Shown here one piece after another: positions 55,255 through 64,000 of a stretch of 64,000 bases of DNA. Within the stretch, counting starts at the first letter, position 1. Every line of letters begins with the position of its first letter. Both the position numbers and the translations under genes were made by a program. Below the pieces are notes generated by a model, which saw only the letters and a program-made list of their open reading frames with translations, searched no databases and was not told the DNA's origin. Source of the DNA: Paratrimastix pyriformis (lineage: Eukaryota; Preaxostyla; Paratrimastigidae); contig JAPMOS010000006.1 in the NCBI GenBank assembly GCA_027972325.1, forward strand, positions 660,501-724,500, read 5' to 3'.

Positions 55255-56265
55255 GGGGGGGCCACGTCGGCACCCCGCTGGCCAAAACGACCCCCGCCGG
55301 AATTCAACCGCCTCGCTCGGTGGGCTCGGGTCTGGCCCTGACCCGGACAGGAACACATGGGGGGCTCACTGATTCTCTTGGAATATCCTAGTTTGGTTGG
55401 GCCCCGAGCCTCAAAGCTGCGGTCACGAAGGGGGCGCGACGATCGAAGGGGCGCATAAGGCACCAAAACCGCAAAAAGACCTCATTTTAAATTCTGCAGG
55501 CTCAGTTTTTTCTAAATGGGGTCTAGTTTCCTGGGCCCAACGCAAACGACCGAGAGCCTGTGGATGAACCGGATTTTTCATCGGGAGCATGCCACATTTT
55601 TCCAGAGGGGGAGTGGGTGACGGGTTCCGGGAAGCCTCGGAGCACCGTGCCGACGTACCACAGACGGGAATGGGGCCCAAGCGGTCCCCGGGCAAGCGAA
55701 CGGCGCGAGGAGAGGGGGACTGAAAGAAAACTCCGAAACTTGAGGGTGACACTGTGAGCGAACAAGGATCGAAAGAAAAATTCTGTAGGCTCAGATTTTT
55801 CTAAAGCTTGTTGTGTGTCCAAATATGCTGGAACGAGACGGATCGCCTCAGTGGACGGCGCTGAAGCCCCTAATCAATGGAGTCCAAAACGAGAGGATAC
55901 TTGACCGGAGATGAAACGCAGTGGAATAAAAACCTATGGGCTCAACCAGTGTGAAACTCGCATCGGCTACAGTGTCGCGATCCCAGGGGAGGAGGAAAAC
56001 CCATGCTATATGCAGAGGAGGGAACCGCGGAATTGAGGTTTCTGTGGATTTTGGTCTTGCTGTAAGTTAGAAGAGGGCCAACGGTAAAGACCCCATCGAA
56101 AAGACAGTTCCCAAAACGTTTCTCCTGGAGAAGAGGTCACGCCAATGGTGATCCCCGAAATGAAAGTTCTCAGGGGTAAGTTTGAAAAAGGTTTCAAGAT
56201 CCCTCGGGGTGTTTCCGAATCAGCATCGAACGGCCGTTTTGGCCTCAGACGTGCCGACGTGGGGG
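55255..56265. repeat. Inverted repeat pair flanked by G/C runs
   Basis: CCACGTCGGCAC followed by GGCCAAAACG at about 55262-55292 recurs in reverse complement, CGTTTTGGCC then GTGCCGACGTGG, at about 56234-56262. In each copy the CGTGG end abuts a homopolymer run that reads as G on the plus strand. The two arms bracket about 950 bp. Confidence 0.6.
55489..55805. repeat. Direct repeat pair around AATTCTGYAGGCTCAG
   Basis: About 29 bp at 55489-55516 recurs with two to three mismatches at 55777-55805. The shared core is AATTCTG(C/T)AGGCTCAG followed by a T tract and CTAAA. The repeats are about 290 bp apart. Confidence 0.7.
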
Positions 56266-56362
56266 GGGGGGGGGGAAATTCGCCGACCATTCTGACCCTT
56301 GGGAATCTCGATTATCTCTTCTATTTCGCCCTTTCGCCCATTCCCAGTGGGTTTCGCGCAAT

Positions 56363-59300
56363 ATGCATGCGCAAAGCACCCTTGGCTCGGATGTTCAACG
56401 GGCATTTGCCGAAGCAAAAGATACATTTTGCGGTTTGGTGGAACAGCAACAAATGCTGCCCCAAGAGTACGAATCATGCCTGCAACATTTTCATGACACT
56501 GTCGAAGAGATCCAGCATTACGAAACTCAGTGTAAGAGTCTCTCCGAAAATGCAGCGATTGGGTACATCACAGCTGTCCTTGTCTTCGACATCAATCACT
56601 GTCTGCAAAATTTGCATGACATCGCTGAGAACCGCGTGATTCGCGGCTCTCACCTCACCGAGGCGGAAATCAACTTTATTGTCGAAATCACCGATCTTTA
56701 CAATTTTTTCTTGCTCGAGCTCTTCCCCTCGCTGGGTCTCAATCCTATCGAGTCTCTCGTCGATCTGACATCCATCGCCACCGAGCAACGTGCCCCGCGT
56801 CCTCTCAGCAAGGTAACGATCAACGCGGCCAAGCGGATCATCTTGAATGGGGGCGACCCCAACTCCCCGGAACTTGCGGCCCTCTCCCTGTCGAAGAGCA
56901 ACCTGTCCCGGGTGTCGCAGATGATGCGACCCCACAACGAGGTGCTCATCCGATACGGACTGGTGGTGAAGTCCCGCAAGCTGACCAAGAAGCTGCGCTA
57001 CCTGTTCCTGACCAACCTGCGCCTGTTCTACATGGAGAACCTCGACACCTTCAAGGTCCCTGCCACCCGCCCGCCCGCCCCCCGGCCGCTGACCCGTGCT
57101 TGCATGGTGGTGGGATGGGTGTGGGATGGGTGTGGGGTGGGGTGATGGGGTGGGCGGGCAGGGCTCGATCGAGCTGGCCTCCATCATCGGGGTCAAGGCC
57201 AGCAAGGCCTCCTTCCAGGTGATCACCAAGGGGCGCACCTACATGTTCGCCTGCCTCCAGTCGGACGTCTGCACCGCAGCCGCGGCCTCTGTGGTGCCGG
57301 CCCCCGGGGCTTTGCCTGCATGCCTCATCCTCCCTCCGCCACCGCCGCCACACCGCCACACCGCCACACCGCCACACCGCCACACCGCCACACCACCGCA
57401 CCACCGCACCGCACCACGCACCCTGCAGCCGCAGACACGTTCCACCCCACCCTCAACCCCCACTCTCCACCCTCCACTGGCCAGAGACCGGGGTGCCAAT
57501 TTTCGCCTCCCTTCTTTGCCCCTGCACACGCCCCCACCCCCCACAGGCCTGGGAACGGGACATCCTCGCCGCCGTGCAATTTTTCGCCTCCCTCCGCCAA
57601 GAGCCGGCCCTTCCCCCATCCGGCTCCGCCCCGACGGCTGCTCAGCAAGCGGCCGCCCCCAGGGCCCCGGAGCACCCCGCCCAGCCGGTCCCCACGGTGA
57701 ACCTCTCGCCCGACTTCATCCTGCCCGGGATGGACCTCAGCCGGTATGCCGCCCCCGCCCAGCCGCCCGAGCCGCCCCCGCCCCCCGCCGCGACCCCGCC
57801 GCCCTCGGGCCTCAGCCCCACGCGGCCCTCGACAACCCCGATCCCCATCCGCCCCGAGGGCACCCCTGCCCCGGCGGCCTGCACGGTGGCGGCCTCGCCC
57901 TCGTCGCCCTCGTCGATCTCCCTGCTGGCCTCGCCCCCCGAGGGTGCCGCCCTCCTCGCGACGGCCGCCTCGACGCCCGCCTCGCCCCTGACCGTCTCTG
58001 GCCAGCACCAGTCGCCGCCCCCCCACGGCGGGTCTCCCTCGGCCCTGGCCGCTCCGGCCGCTGCTCCCGAGCCTGCCCAGCTGCCCTCCTTCGCGGCCGC
58101 CCCGGAGCCCGCGCCCGACCCCAACCAGGAGCTGCCCTCGTACGAGATCGTGGTCTTCGTGGGCCGCGCCGAGAACCTCCTCGTCAACCGCAAGGTGCGC
58201 CTCCCTCCCTCCCTCCCTCCCTCCCTCCCTCCTCCTCCCTCCCCTCCCCTCCCTCCCTCCCTCCCTCCCTCCCTCCCCCTCCCTCCCTCCCTCCCTCCCT
58301 CCCTCCCTCCCTCCCTCCCCCGCTGCCCTGTTCCCCCGCCCGCCCCCGCCTCCCCTCATTGATGCCGGCCCACTCCATGCCGAGTGAATGGACACTCATT
58401 TTCTTGTGCGCCGGCTGTGGGGGGCGCAGGGGCGTGCGGACAACCCGTACTTCTTCATCGGGATCGGGTCGCCGCTGCACTACTCGCCCCGCCGGGTGGG
58501 CCGGCTGCGCTCGCAGATCCACGACGGGACCCGGGACCCGACCTTCAACGAGACCTTCACCTTCCGCTACTCGGCCGACATGGAGCCCTTCCTGGACCTG
58601 CGCCTGTACAGCAAGACCCCCTCCACCGTGAACAACTTCAGCTACGGGTCCGTCCGGATGGGGCTGCAGGAGGTCTTCATGGCCGACAGCCACGAGCTCG
58701 AGGGCTGGTGGGACATCGGCGCCCACGAGGGCCGCACCCACGGGCGCATCTTCATCCGGGTCACCCTCAAGGACTACCCCCTCTTCAAGGTCCCCGCACG
58801 CCCCGCACGCCCCTCCACGCCTGCAGATGCCCAATTTGTGCCCATCCGGCCGCACCTCATCGGCGAACTCCCCCTCCCCTCCCCTCCCCTCCCTCCCCCT
58901 CTCTCCGCGGCAGGTCCCAGACCCGGTGGCCTTCCCTGTGCCGGCCCTGGTGACGCACCGGACGTTTGAGCTGCGGGAGAAGGTGCCGCTGGTCTTCGGG
59001 GGCGAGCACGAGATCGTGGCCACCCTGCGGGGCGACCCCAACGTGGCCATCCAGCTGGTCGACGCGGCTTCCCGGCGCCCAATCTACGGCCTCCGCAAGG
59101 CCTCCTTCCTGAAGAAGGTCCGCCCCTGCCCCTGCCCCTGCCCCTGCCCCTGCCCCTGCCCCTGCCCCTGCCCCTGCCCCTGCCCCTGCCCCTGCCCCTG
59201 CCCCTGCCCCTGCCCCTGCCCCTGCCCCTGCCCCTGCCCCTGCCCCTGCCCCTGCCCCTGCCCCTGCCCCTGCCCCTGCCCCTGCCCCTGCCCCTGCCCC

Positions 59301-59687
59301 TGCCCCTGCCCCTGCCCCTGCCCCTGCCTGGGCTGCTGCCTTCGTCCTCGCCGCTTCATCCCTCCCTCCGACGCCCACCAGGAGTTCCTGGCGGTGGACG
59401 GGCGGAACGAGGAGTTCGGCCGGTGCTACCACAAGCTCAAGACGGTCCGCAAGAAGAAGATCCGGATGATCCTGCGCAGCGAGGAGTTCCTGCTGACCAT
59501 GGAGGGCAACTACAGCAACGAGGTCTCCATCACCGACTTCATGGGGCGCCCCGTGGCCTCGCTGGTGGTCGGCGAGGGCGCCTACAACCGCACCGTGGAG
59601 CGGGTCCTGGTGCTGACCGTCACCCACCCCAACGTCGACGCGGCCCTGCTGGTCCTCTTCGCCCTCTACGTCCTTTACACCCTCTGA
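56363..59687 (+). CDS. PH-C2-LOR (LURP-one/tubby-C-like) domain protein
   Basis: Multi-exon gene from ATG 56363. The first exon encodes a helical N-terminal region (EYESCLQHFHDTVEEIQHYE, INFIVEITDLYNFFLLELFP), then a PH-like domain (LIRYGLVVKSRK, KLRYLFLTNLRLFYMEN, after an intron GSIELASIIGVKASK, GRTYMFAC). A Pro-rich linker of about 190 residues follows, then a C2-like segment (YEIVVFVGRAENLLVNRK, GRADNPYFFIGIG, RDPTFNETFTFRY, IFIRVTLKDYPLF), and a C-terminal LOR/scramblase-like barrel (THRTFELREKVPLV, NEEFGRCYHKLKTVRKKK, FLLTMEGNYSNEVSITDFMG, VLVLTVTHPNVDAALLV) to the stop at 59685-59687. All modules suggest membrane or phosphoinositide association; I know no named protein with this order. 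Donors GTCCCT, GTGCGC, GTCCCC, GTCCGC. Two introns consist largely of tandem arrays. Confidence 0.75.
58201..58320. repeat. (CCCT)n-rich tract, intron of PH-C2-LOR gene
   Basis: About 120 bp of CCCT tetramers with a few variants, immediately after the donor AAG|GTGCGC. Coding-strand C-rich. Confidence 0.9.
59123..59328. repeat. (CCCCTG)n hexamer array, intron of PH-C2-LOR gene
   Basis: About 34 hexamers directly after the donor AAG|GTCCGC (59118) and before the exon beginning near EFLAVDGRNEEF. All frames are open (Pro-Cys or Gly-Gln), giving spurious long ORFs on both strands. Confidence 0.95.
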
Positions 59688-60335
59688 CGGCAGCAGCCGG
59701 CCGCACCCGTGGTCGCTTCCCGCGGTCCTCTTCGCCCGCGACGTCCGCGGTCGCCCGGGCCGGCGCATCCCCCTCCCCAGGGTGATGGGAGAGCATCCCC
59801 CTCCCCAGGGTGATGGGAGAGCATCCCCCTCCCCAGAGTGATGGGAGAGCATCCCCCTCCCCATGGTGGTGGGAGAGCATCCCCCTCCCCTGGTGGGATA
59901 GCATCCCCCTCCCCTGGTGGTGGGATAGCATCCCCATCGCCGCATCTGCATCGCCCCCGCCTTTTGTTCAACCTGTCAATATCATCAGCTCCCCAGCGGC
60001 TTTCCCTCGCCATCATCCCTCTCGAATAACTTTGCTCGCCTTTTTCGCTCGCCTCTCAATCATCCCTCCTTCTTCCGCGCTGCTCGTCTCGTCTCGTCTC
60101 TGTTTTTTATTCGCCGATCGGCGCCCATCCGCGCCTTCTCGCCCTCGCCTCAACCCCCCCCCCTCCCCCCCCGTCCGGCCCTGCCCCGGAGCTGCGCCGA
60201 TCATCCACTGCAGAAGCAAGAGCTCAAGCCCACTCAGTGGGAACGGAGGGTGGAACCGAACAGGGGGAAAGGGAGGGAAGCAGAGGGGAAGACAGGGTCG
60301 CCAAGAAGAAGAGCCTTGCCGCGCGGCCTTGCTGC
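59688..60335. other. Convergent spacer with 28-bp minisatellite
   Basis: Between the stops of the PH-C2-LOR gene and the membrane J-domain gene. It contains the minisatellite at 59765-59940 and then a pyrimidine-rich stretch. No gene recognised. Confidence 0.5.
59765..59940. repeat. Minisatellite, unit about 28 bp (GCATCCCCCTCCCC + GGTGATGGGAGA)
   Basis: Four full 28-bp units followed by shortened variants of 24-27 bp and a decayed last copy. The graded divergence from left to right is typical of a slippage or unequal-exchange array. Confidence 0.9.
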
Positions 60336-61328
60336 TCATCGTGTTGTCGTCTTCCTCCGCTTGGGCTGCTGCTGCTGCTGCTGCTGCTGCCTTTGTTGTT
60401 CTTGCTGGTGCTGCTGCTGGCCTCGGGCCCATTCGTCCTCCTCCTCGCGTCTGGCCCGCTCCCGCTCCATGTCGCGCTCTGCCTTGCCGTGGGTGCCGTC
60501 GTGGTAGTCGCCGTACCGGTCGGGCCCCACCTTGTGGTCGCCCTGGGTGAGCGCCTCGAAGGCCGCCGAGATCTGGCAGCCCAAGCGGCAGCAGGCAGGA
60601 GCGGTGATGGGATGTTATGGTGGCTTCCCGGAGTAACACGCCAGACCTCGTGGAACTTCTTCACGCAGTCCTTACAGCCCGGATTCTTGTCGGGGTGGCT
60701 GCGTAGTTAGGGGGGGGGGGGGGTGAGGCACGGATCACCGGGACGTCAAAAAGTGGAGGCAATTCATTTTGGTGACGGACTATTGGGCTGCAAGCTTTCG
60801 ATATGCCCGGCGAATCTCGAGCGGGCTCGCGTCGGGCTCCAGACCCAAGACTTTGAAATAGTTCTTCTCCTCTTCCATCCCGAAGTGCAGTGACTTCGAC
60901 TTGGCTGCCCAAAACACCAACAGAACCAACAAAATCAAGAGAATTCCAATCGTCTTGCAGCAACAGCAGCACAACCGTCCTGGAGTGGCGAAAGATATGA
61001 AAGAATGTGTAGACAAGTCATCCAGACCGAGTGAAACATGGTTCATTGGATTTTTTGCAACATCTTCTCGCAATTTGGCCTTTCGGTCGACTTCTTGAAG
61101 CAACTTCTCACGATCTTCGGGTGAGAGTTGGGCAACCTGCTTCTGGATAACGTCACGGATTGCTCTTAATTGCTCAGAGTCGGGAATATCCTCTTCTTTG
61201 GGCTGCTTTCTCCGATTGCGTTGGGGTATCCTCCTGCCTCCAACAATTTGGGGTTCCTTCTTCTCCATTGCGGCGACGAGAGCCTTTCCGCCCTGGGGAG
61301 CAAGAGACAGAAATGCAGGGAAAGCCAT
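60336..61328 (-). CDS. Single-pass membrane J-domain protein with polyQ tail
   Basis: Three exons, 61328-60781, 60698-60647 and 60572-60336, give 278 aa in exact phase (donors GTCCGT, GTCTGG). Residues 1-110 are charged and helical (EDREKLLQEVDRKAKLRED). A run of Cys precedes a membrane helix (TIGILLILLVLLVFWAA, about residues 125-141), then the J-domain from about residue 155: YFKVLGLEPDASPLEIRRAY, with an intact HPD motif formed across the first splice junction (KLAAQY joined to HPDKNPGCKDC). The second splice gives FHE joined to ISAAFEALTQGDH. The tail is Arg/Glu-rich, then Gln-rich, ending KRRKTTTR. Topology of similar proteins places the J-domain by the membrane to recruit Hsp70; the compartment is not determined. 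A G14 run lies in intron 1. Confidence 0.88.
60710..60723. repeat. G14 run (coding-strand C run) before a J-domain acceptor
   Basis: It lies 5-12 bp upstream of the acceptor of the exon that begins with the HPD codons, acting as an all-C pyrimidine tract. Confidence 0.85.
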
Positions 61329-61431
61329 CGAGACGACGGAAGCCTTATTTTAAAGCGGAGCCACCACAGCAACGGGTTTAACTTGGACCTGTCGCCGCAC
61401 GCAATCAGCAGCCAGCTGCCTCGTGTGAGGC

Positions 61432-62823
61432 TCACCCAGCGACAACGGTCGAAGTGGCGGGTGGCGGGGGAACCGCAGGTGCATATACGGGCCGAGCGTC
61501 GACTTTGCTTTTCAGCATGGAGAAAGCCGGAGTCACCCAGGTCCTGACAGATAAATGGTGAGCTCTGAAGGTGTGTCTTGGAACAGCAAAACAGACCCGC
61601 AACTGCACTGCATGCCGGACCAATTATAGGTGCCCACCTTTTTATGGCAATGGTAGCACTCCAAGACTCCGTCCAGTTGGTCGAGAGCGCCCTACGAGGG
61701 GCGTTGGCGGATGAAAAGGAGAGATCTCGAGGGCAGACCATCCAGGGCTGCTGCTCGATGAACCAGGCGGTGCACTCGTCCTTCCCCGCGGCGCTCTGGG
61801 GGGACCGAATGGTGACGGTCCAGATGGAGAATGTCAACGGACCTTCTTGTTGAGCCGGTTGAAGTGCTTATCGTGGACTTCGTGAGGAAGTATCTGAGCC
61901 TCACGGAAGAGCTCCCGACCACAGATGCGGCAACGATAGCTACAGTCGATCATCTCCCGATCGACCTCCTGGCGGTCAATCGGCACAGGAGCCGTTGCCG
62001 ATGAGTGTGGCTCAGAAATGGCGGCCTGAGAGGTTGTTGAAGGTGCGGTGGGCTCAGGGGCCGAAGCCTCAGTAGCGGGGCCCCCAGGGGGAGCGGCCTG
62101 TTGGAAGAAACGCTGAACACGGGAACTCCGTGGCGAGAGCGGCCTCTGGGACTGGCTCTGGGCGTCCTCTGCAGTAGCGATGTTTACAAAGGAGGGCCCA
62201 GAGAAAACAGACCCAGGGCAGCTTTCCTCCGTTGTTCTACGCAAAAAAGGGCATCAACCGGAAAGGAAAACTCCCCGGCAGAACAGACCCATCCAGAGAC
62301 GGGATTCGAGAGTGTTCAGCTGCTCCATAAAACCTCGGTTGGGGTCAATCGCGAGGTCTGTCTTTCCCCCAGCGCTGCATTTTTTCCGGAGGAAAACAAG
62401 AGCCCCGTCGCGACTCATGCCTTGAGTCTGCATCAAATAAGCGGCCACAACTGATGGCGACCGGGAGTACCCGGCATTGCTGCGAAGGGACGTTGATTGA
62501 AGGGAATGGTCCAAGCTGGGGACAGACCAGTGGACGAGAATGTTCCCGCCAGATGCAAGAGCCCGATCGATAAATTCGGTTGCCTGTGGAAGCTTCATCA
62601 AGAGTGGTTCTGTGGGCATATCGTCAAGCCCAAGGAGGAAGTAGTTAATCTTCAGATGGTTTGTATTAATGGGCTCAAACGGATATCAGACTCCGGGCTC
62701 CTCGACTGGAGCGGCCTGTTTGGTGACATTGAGAATGTGAGTGATATGGTGCGTATGGAGGAGCTCAACATTGGCCGCTGAATCGGCATTGCCAAGGAAG
62801 AGCCCAGGGAGGATGAGTTCCAT
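61432..62823 (-). CDS. DUSP12: DUSP12/YVH1 phosphatase with C-terminal zinc-binding domain
   Basis: YVH1/DUSP12 is a dual-specificity phosphatase that acts in late 60S ribosome maturation (release of Mrt4) through its zinc domain. Exon 1 (62823-62692) gives ILPGLFLGNADSAANVELL. Exon 2 (62649-62528) gives NYFLLGLDDMPTEPLL and FIDRALASGGNILVH. Exon 3 (from 62479) completes the P-loop HCNAGYSRSPS across the splice. A 24-nt micro-exon joins RLWMEQRRKAAL to EDAQSQSQ. The zinc half contains YRCRICGRELFREAQIL, CTAWFIEQQPWM, LDGVLECYHCHKKVGTYNW, GMQCSCG and VTPAFSMLKSKVDARP, collinear with human DUSP12, ending at 61432. Donors GTCTGA, GTCTGT (several) and GTCCGT. Catalytic Cys, Arg and zinc Cys pairs look intact. 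Confidence 0.93.
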
Positions 62824-62887
62824 CCACAGGCCCTGCAGCAGAAGAGCCCCGTAGGTTCTCGTTGCGTTTCGCAGGCACCACCGCACG
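62824..62887. promoter_or_regulatory. 64-bp bidirectional start region, DUSP12 / F-box gene
   Basis: Start codons at 62823 (minus) and 62888 (plus); both models are supported by conserved N-termini, so any promoter must be shared or extend into the genes. Confidence 0.55.
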
Positions 62888-64000
62888 ATGACGTCCTTCA
62901 ACCTCGAGGTCCCCACAATTCACTTCGCCGCCTTGGACTGCATTTGAGTTTTTCTAGTGGCTCCCGGAAGACCTCCTCCCATTTATTTTTTGTTTCAATC
63001 CCTCCGTGGCTCTCCATTGTGCCCTTGGGGCGACGTGTTCCCAGTTTCGCAGGATTGTCCAGGATCGGAAGCATCTATCTACCACCGATTCCGTTGAGGT
63101 GAACCCTTTCGACTCGCCGAAGAAGATCACACAATCTCCTTTGACACCCGAGTCCTTTGTTGCCATCGTTGCCCGGTGTCCCGGTTTGGAATCTTTGGTC
63201 CTCCACGGATTCTCGGGGAACAAGGCATGCGCTGCTGCGTTGGGCGGGTTAACCAACATCCGACGCCTGGCCATCTCGGGGTGGGTGCTCACGGACGAGG
63301 AGCTCCGGCGGGCGGTTTGCGGTCTCCCGAACCTGGAAGTCTTCGACTTTCACGAAATGGCGGCGCTGCTGCAAGCCTCGAGCGCGTCGTGTTTCCCCTC
63401 GCTGCCCGAAGGGCTCGCGAAGGGCTGCCCGCATCTCCGCGAGGTGCGGCTCCCCCCCATCGGGGCTCGTTCGATCAAATGTATGGCCTCGCTTCGGGAC
63501 CTCTCCGCGCTGGTCGTTCCGTCTGGCATCGAGGGGCTGGACTTCCTCGCGGGCCGATGCCCCCTGACACGCCTCTCGGTGGGCCAGGTCGAATCCACGG
63601 ACCTCAGCCTGCTGGCGCCCCAGCTGCGGGCCCTGCGGCTCCGCGGGACGGTCCTGTCAGACCACATGGGGGCCCTCGCGGCGGGCGGGTGCGTCGCTCT
63701 CGAGAGCCTCACCCTGGGCCCGCCCTCCGTCTTCGGCGAGTCCGTGATGGCCGGCCGGCTGGCGGTCCTGCTGGCCCAGTGCGCCCACTGCCTGCGCAGC
63801 CTGCAGCTGCACCTGCCCAAGGAGCCGCACATCGAGCCCCTCCTCGAGACCCTGAAGGGCCTGCCCTGCCTCGCCGAGCTGTCCGTCACGGCCGGCGACC
63901 CGGAGCTCATCCAGACCCTCCTCGAGGCCATCCCCTCGTTTCCCGCCCTGCGCCTCCTCCGGGCCACCACCCGCAACCGGGAGACGGCCGCCATCCGGTC
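62888..64000 (+). CDS. F-box / leucine-rich-repeat protein, truncated by the window edge
   Basis: A tiny first exon (62888-62908, MTSFNLE) splices over a 49-nt intron (donor GTCCCC, acceptor TTTCTAG, 62909-62957) to exon 2 at 62958, giving an F-box: WLPEDLLPFIFCFNPSVALH, then ATCSQFRRIVQD. From 63100 on come irregular LRRs: CPGLESLVLHG, LTNIRRLAISGWVLT, LRALRLRGTVLSD, CLRSLQLHLPK, LPCLAELSVTAGD. The frame is still open at base 64000. It is expected to act as an SCF substrate receptor. It differs in sequence from the other F-box/LRR gene at 47220-51205, so they are not a recent duplication. Confidence 0.85.

Larger units (their letters stand above)
54863..56362. other. 1.5-kb spacer with short dispersed repeats, no gene seen
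   Basis: The longest gene-free stretch of the window. Base composition is mixed and codon structure absent. It contains a G22 run (55240-55261), a G15 run (56261-56275), a pair of direct repeats of about 29 bp and an inverted pair flanked by the G runs (listed separately). It may be a worn non-coding element plus the promoter of the PH-C2-LOR gene; I cannot assign a family. Confidence 0.5.

Noticed and set aside
59084-59951. Gly-Ala-Gln repeat frames on the minus strand
   Set aside because: Antisense of the intronic CCCCTG array; no independent gene evidence.

Overview
The window is nuclear DNA from a compact, very GC-rich eukaryote, most likely a free-living flagellated protist. Signs of this are spliceosomal introns in nearly every gene, an endosomal and GATOR machinery (Iml1/DEPDC5, VPS50, an ankyrin-FYVE protein), a ciliary transition-zone gene (TMEM231), meiotic/recombination RAD51C, YVH1/DUSP12 and F-box/LRR proteins. 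Base composition and architecture remind me of deep-branching metamonads such as Paratrimastix, but nothing here proves the species. I see no rRNA, tRNA, CRISPR array or intact mobile element.

Layout, left to right (strand): RanBP2-type zinc-finger protein (-), A20/AN1 protein (+), Iml1/DEPDC5 (-), TMEM231 (+), helical-repeat protein (+), ankyrin-FYVE protein (-), RsmE rRNA methyltransferase (+), endonuclease III/NTH1 apparently joined to an acidic SIM-like linker and a RING finger (-), coiled-coil IQ protein (+), DNAJB-type chaperone (-), dual-specificity phosphatase (+), 71-aa membrane protein (+), VPS50/syndetin (-), proline-rich disordered protein (-), SCI1-like Lys/His-rich protein (+), F-box/LRR protein (-), RAD51C with an SQ/TQ-rich tail (+), ten-knuckle CNBP/Gis2-like protein (+), PH-C2-LOR protein (+), membrane J-domain protein (-), DUSP12/YVH1 (-), and an F-box/LRR gene running off the right edge (+). 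That is 22 genes in 64 kb. Strands often alternate, with several head-to-head pairs whose start codons lie about 48-80 bp apart and tail-to-tail pairs as close as about 30 bp.

Three genome-level features stand out. (1) The 5' splice sites I could fix by reading frame and homology are almost all GT-pyrimidine-pyrimidine-G (GTCTGT, GTTTGT, GTCCGC) rather than GTRAGT. Several complete gene models close exactly in frame with this rule: CNBP-like 10 exons/282 aa, SCI1-like 5 exons/276 aa, membrane DnaJ 3 exons/278 aa, A20/AN1 3 exons/195 aa, F-box/LRR 2 exons/1300 aa. (2) Introns of GC-rich genes carry long homopolymers and tandem arrays, in most cases C-rich on the coding strand. (3) In two zinc-finger repeat proteins the introns lie inside the individual finger modules, in the CNBP-like gene at one identical codon position in five of ten knuckles.

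Most 5' ends lie in moderately GC-rich sequence with short introns of about 43-65 nt, whereas gene interiors are extremely GC-rich, so long open frames on the opposite strand are shadows. Exon edges given as approximate are inferred by homology; those stated exactly were checked by splice phase.
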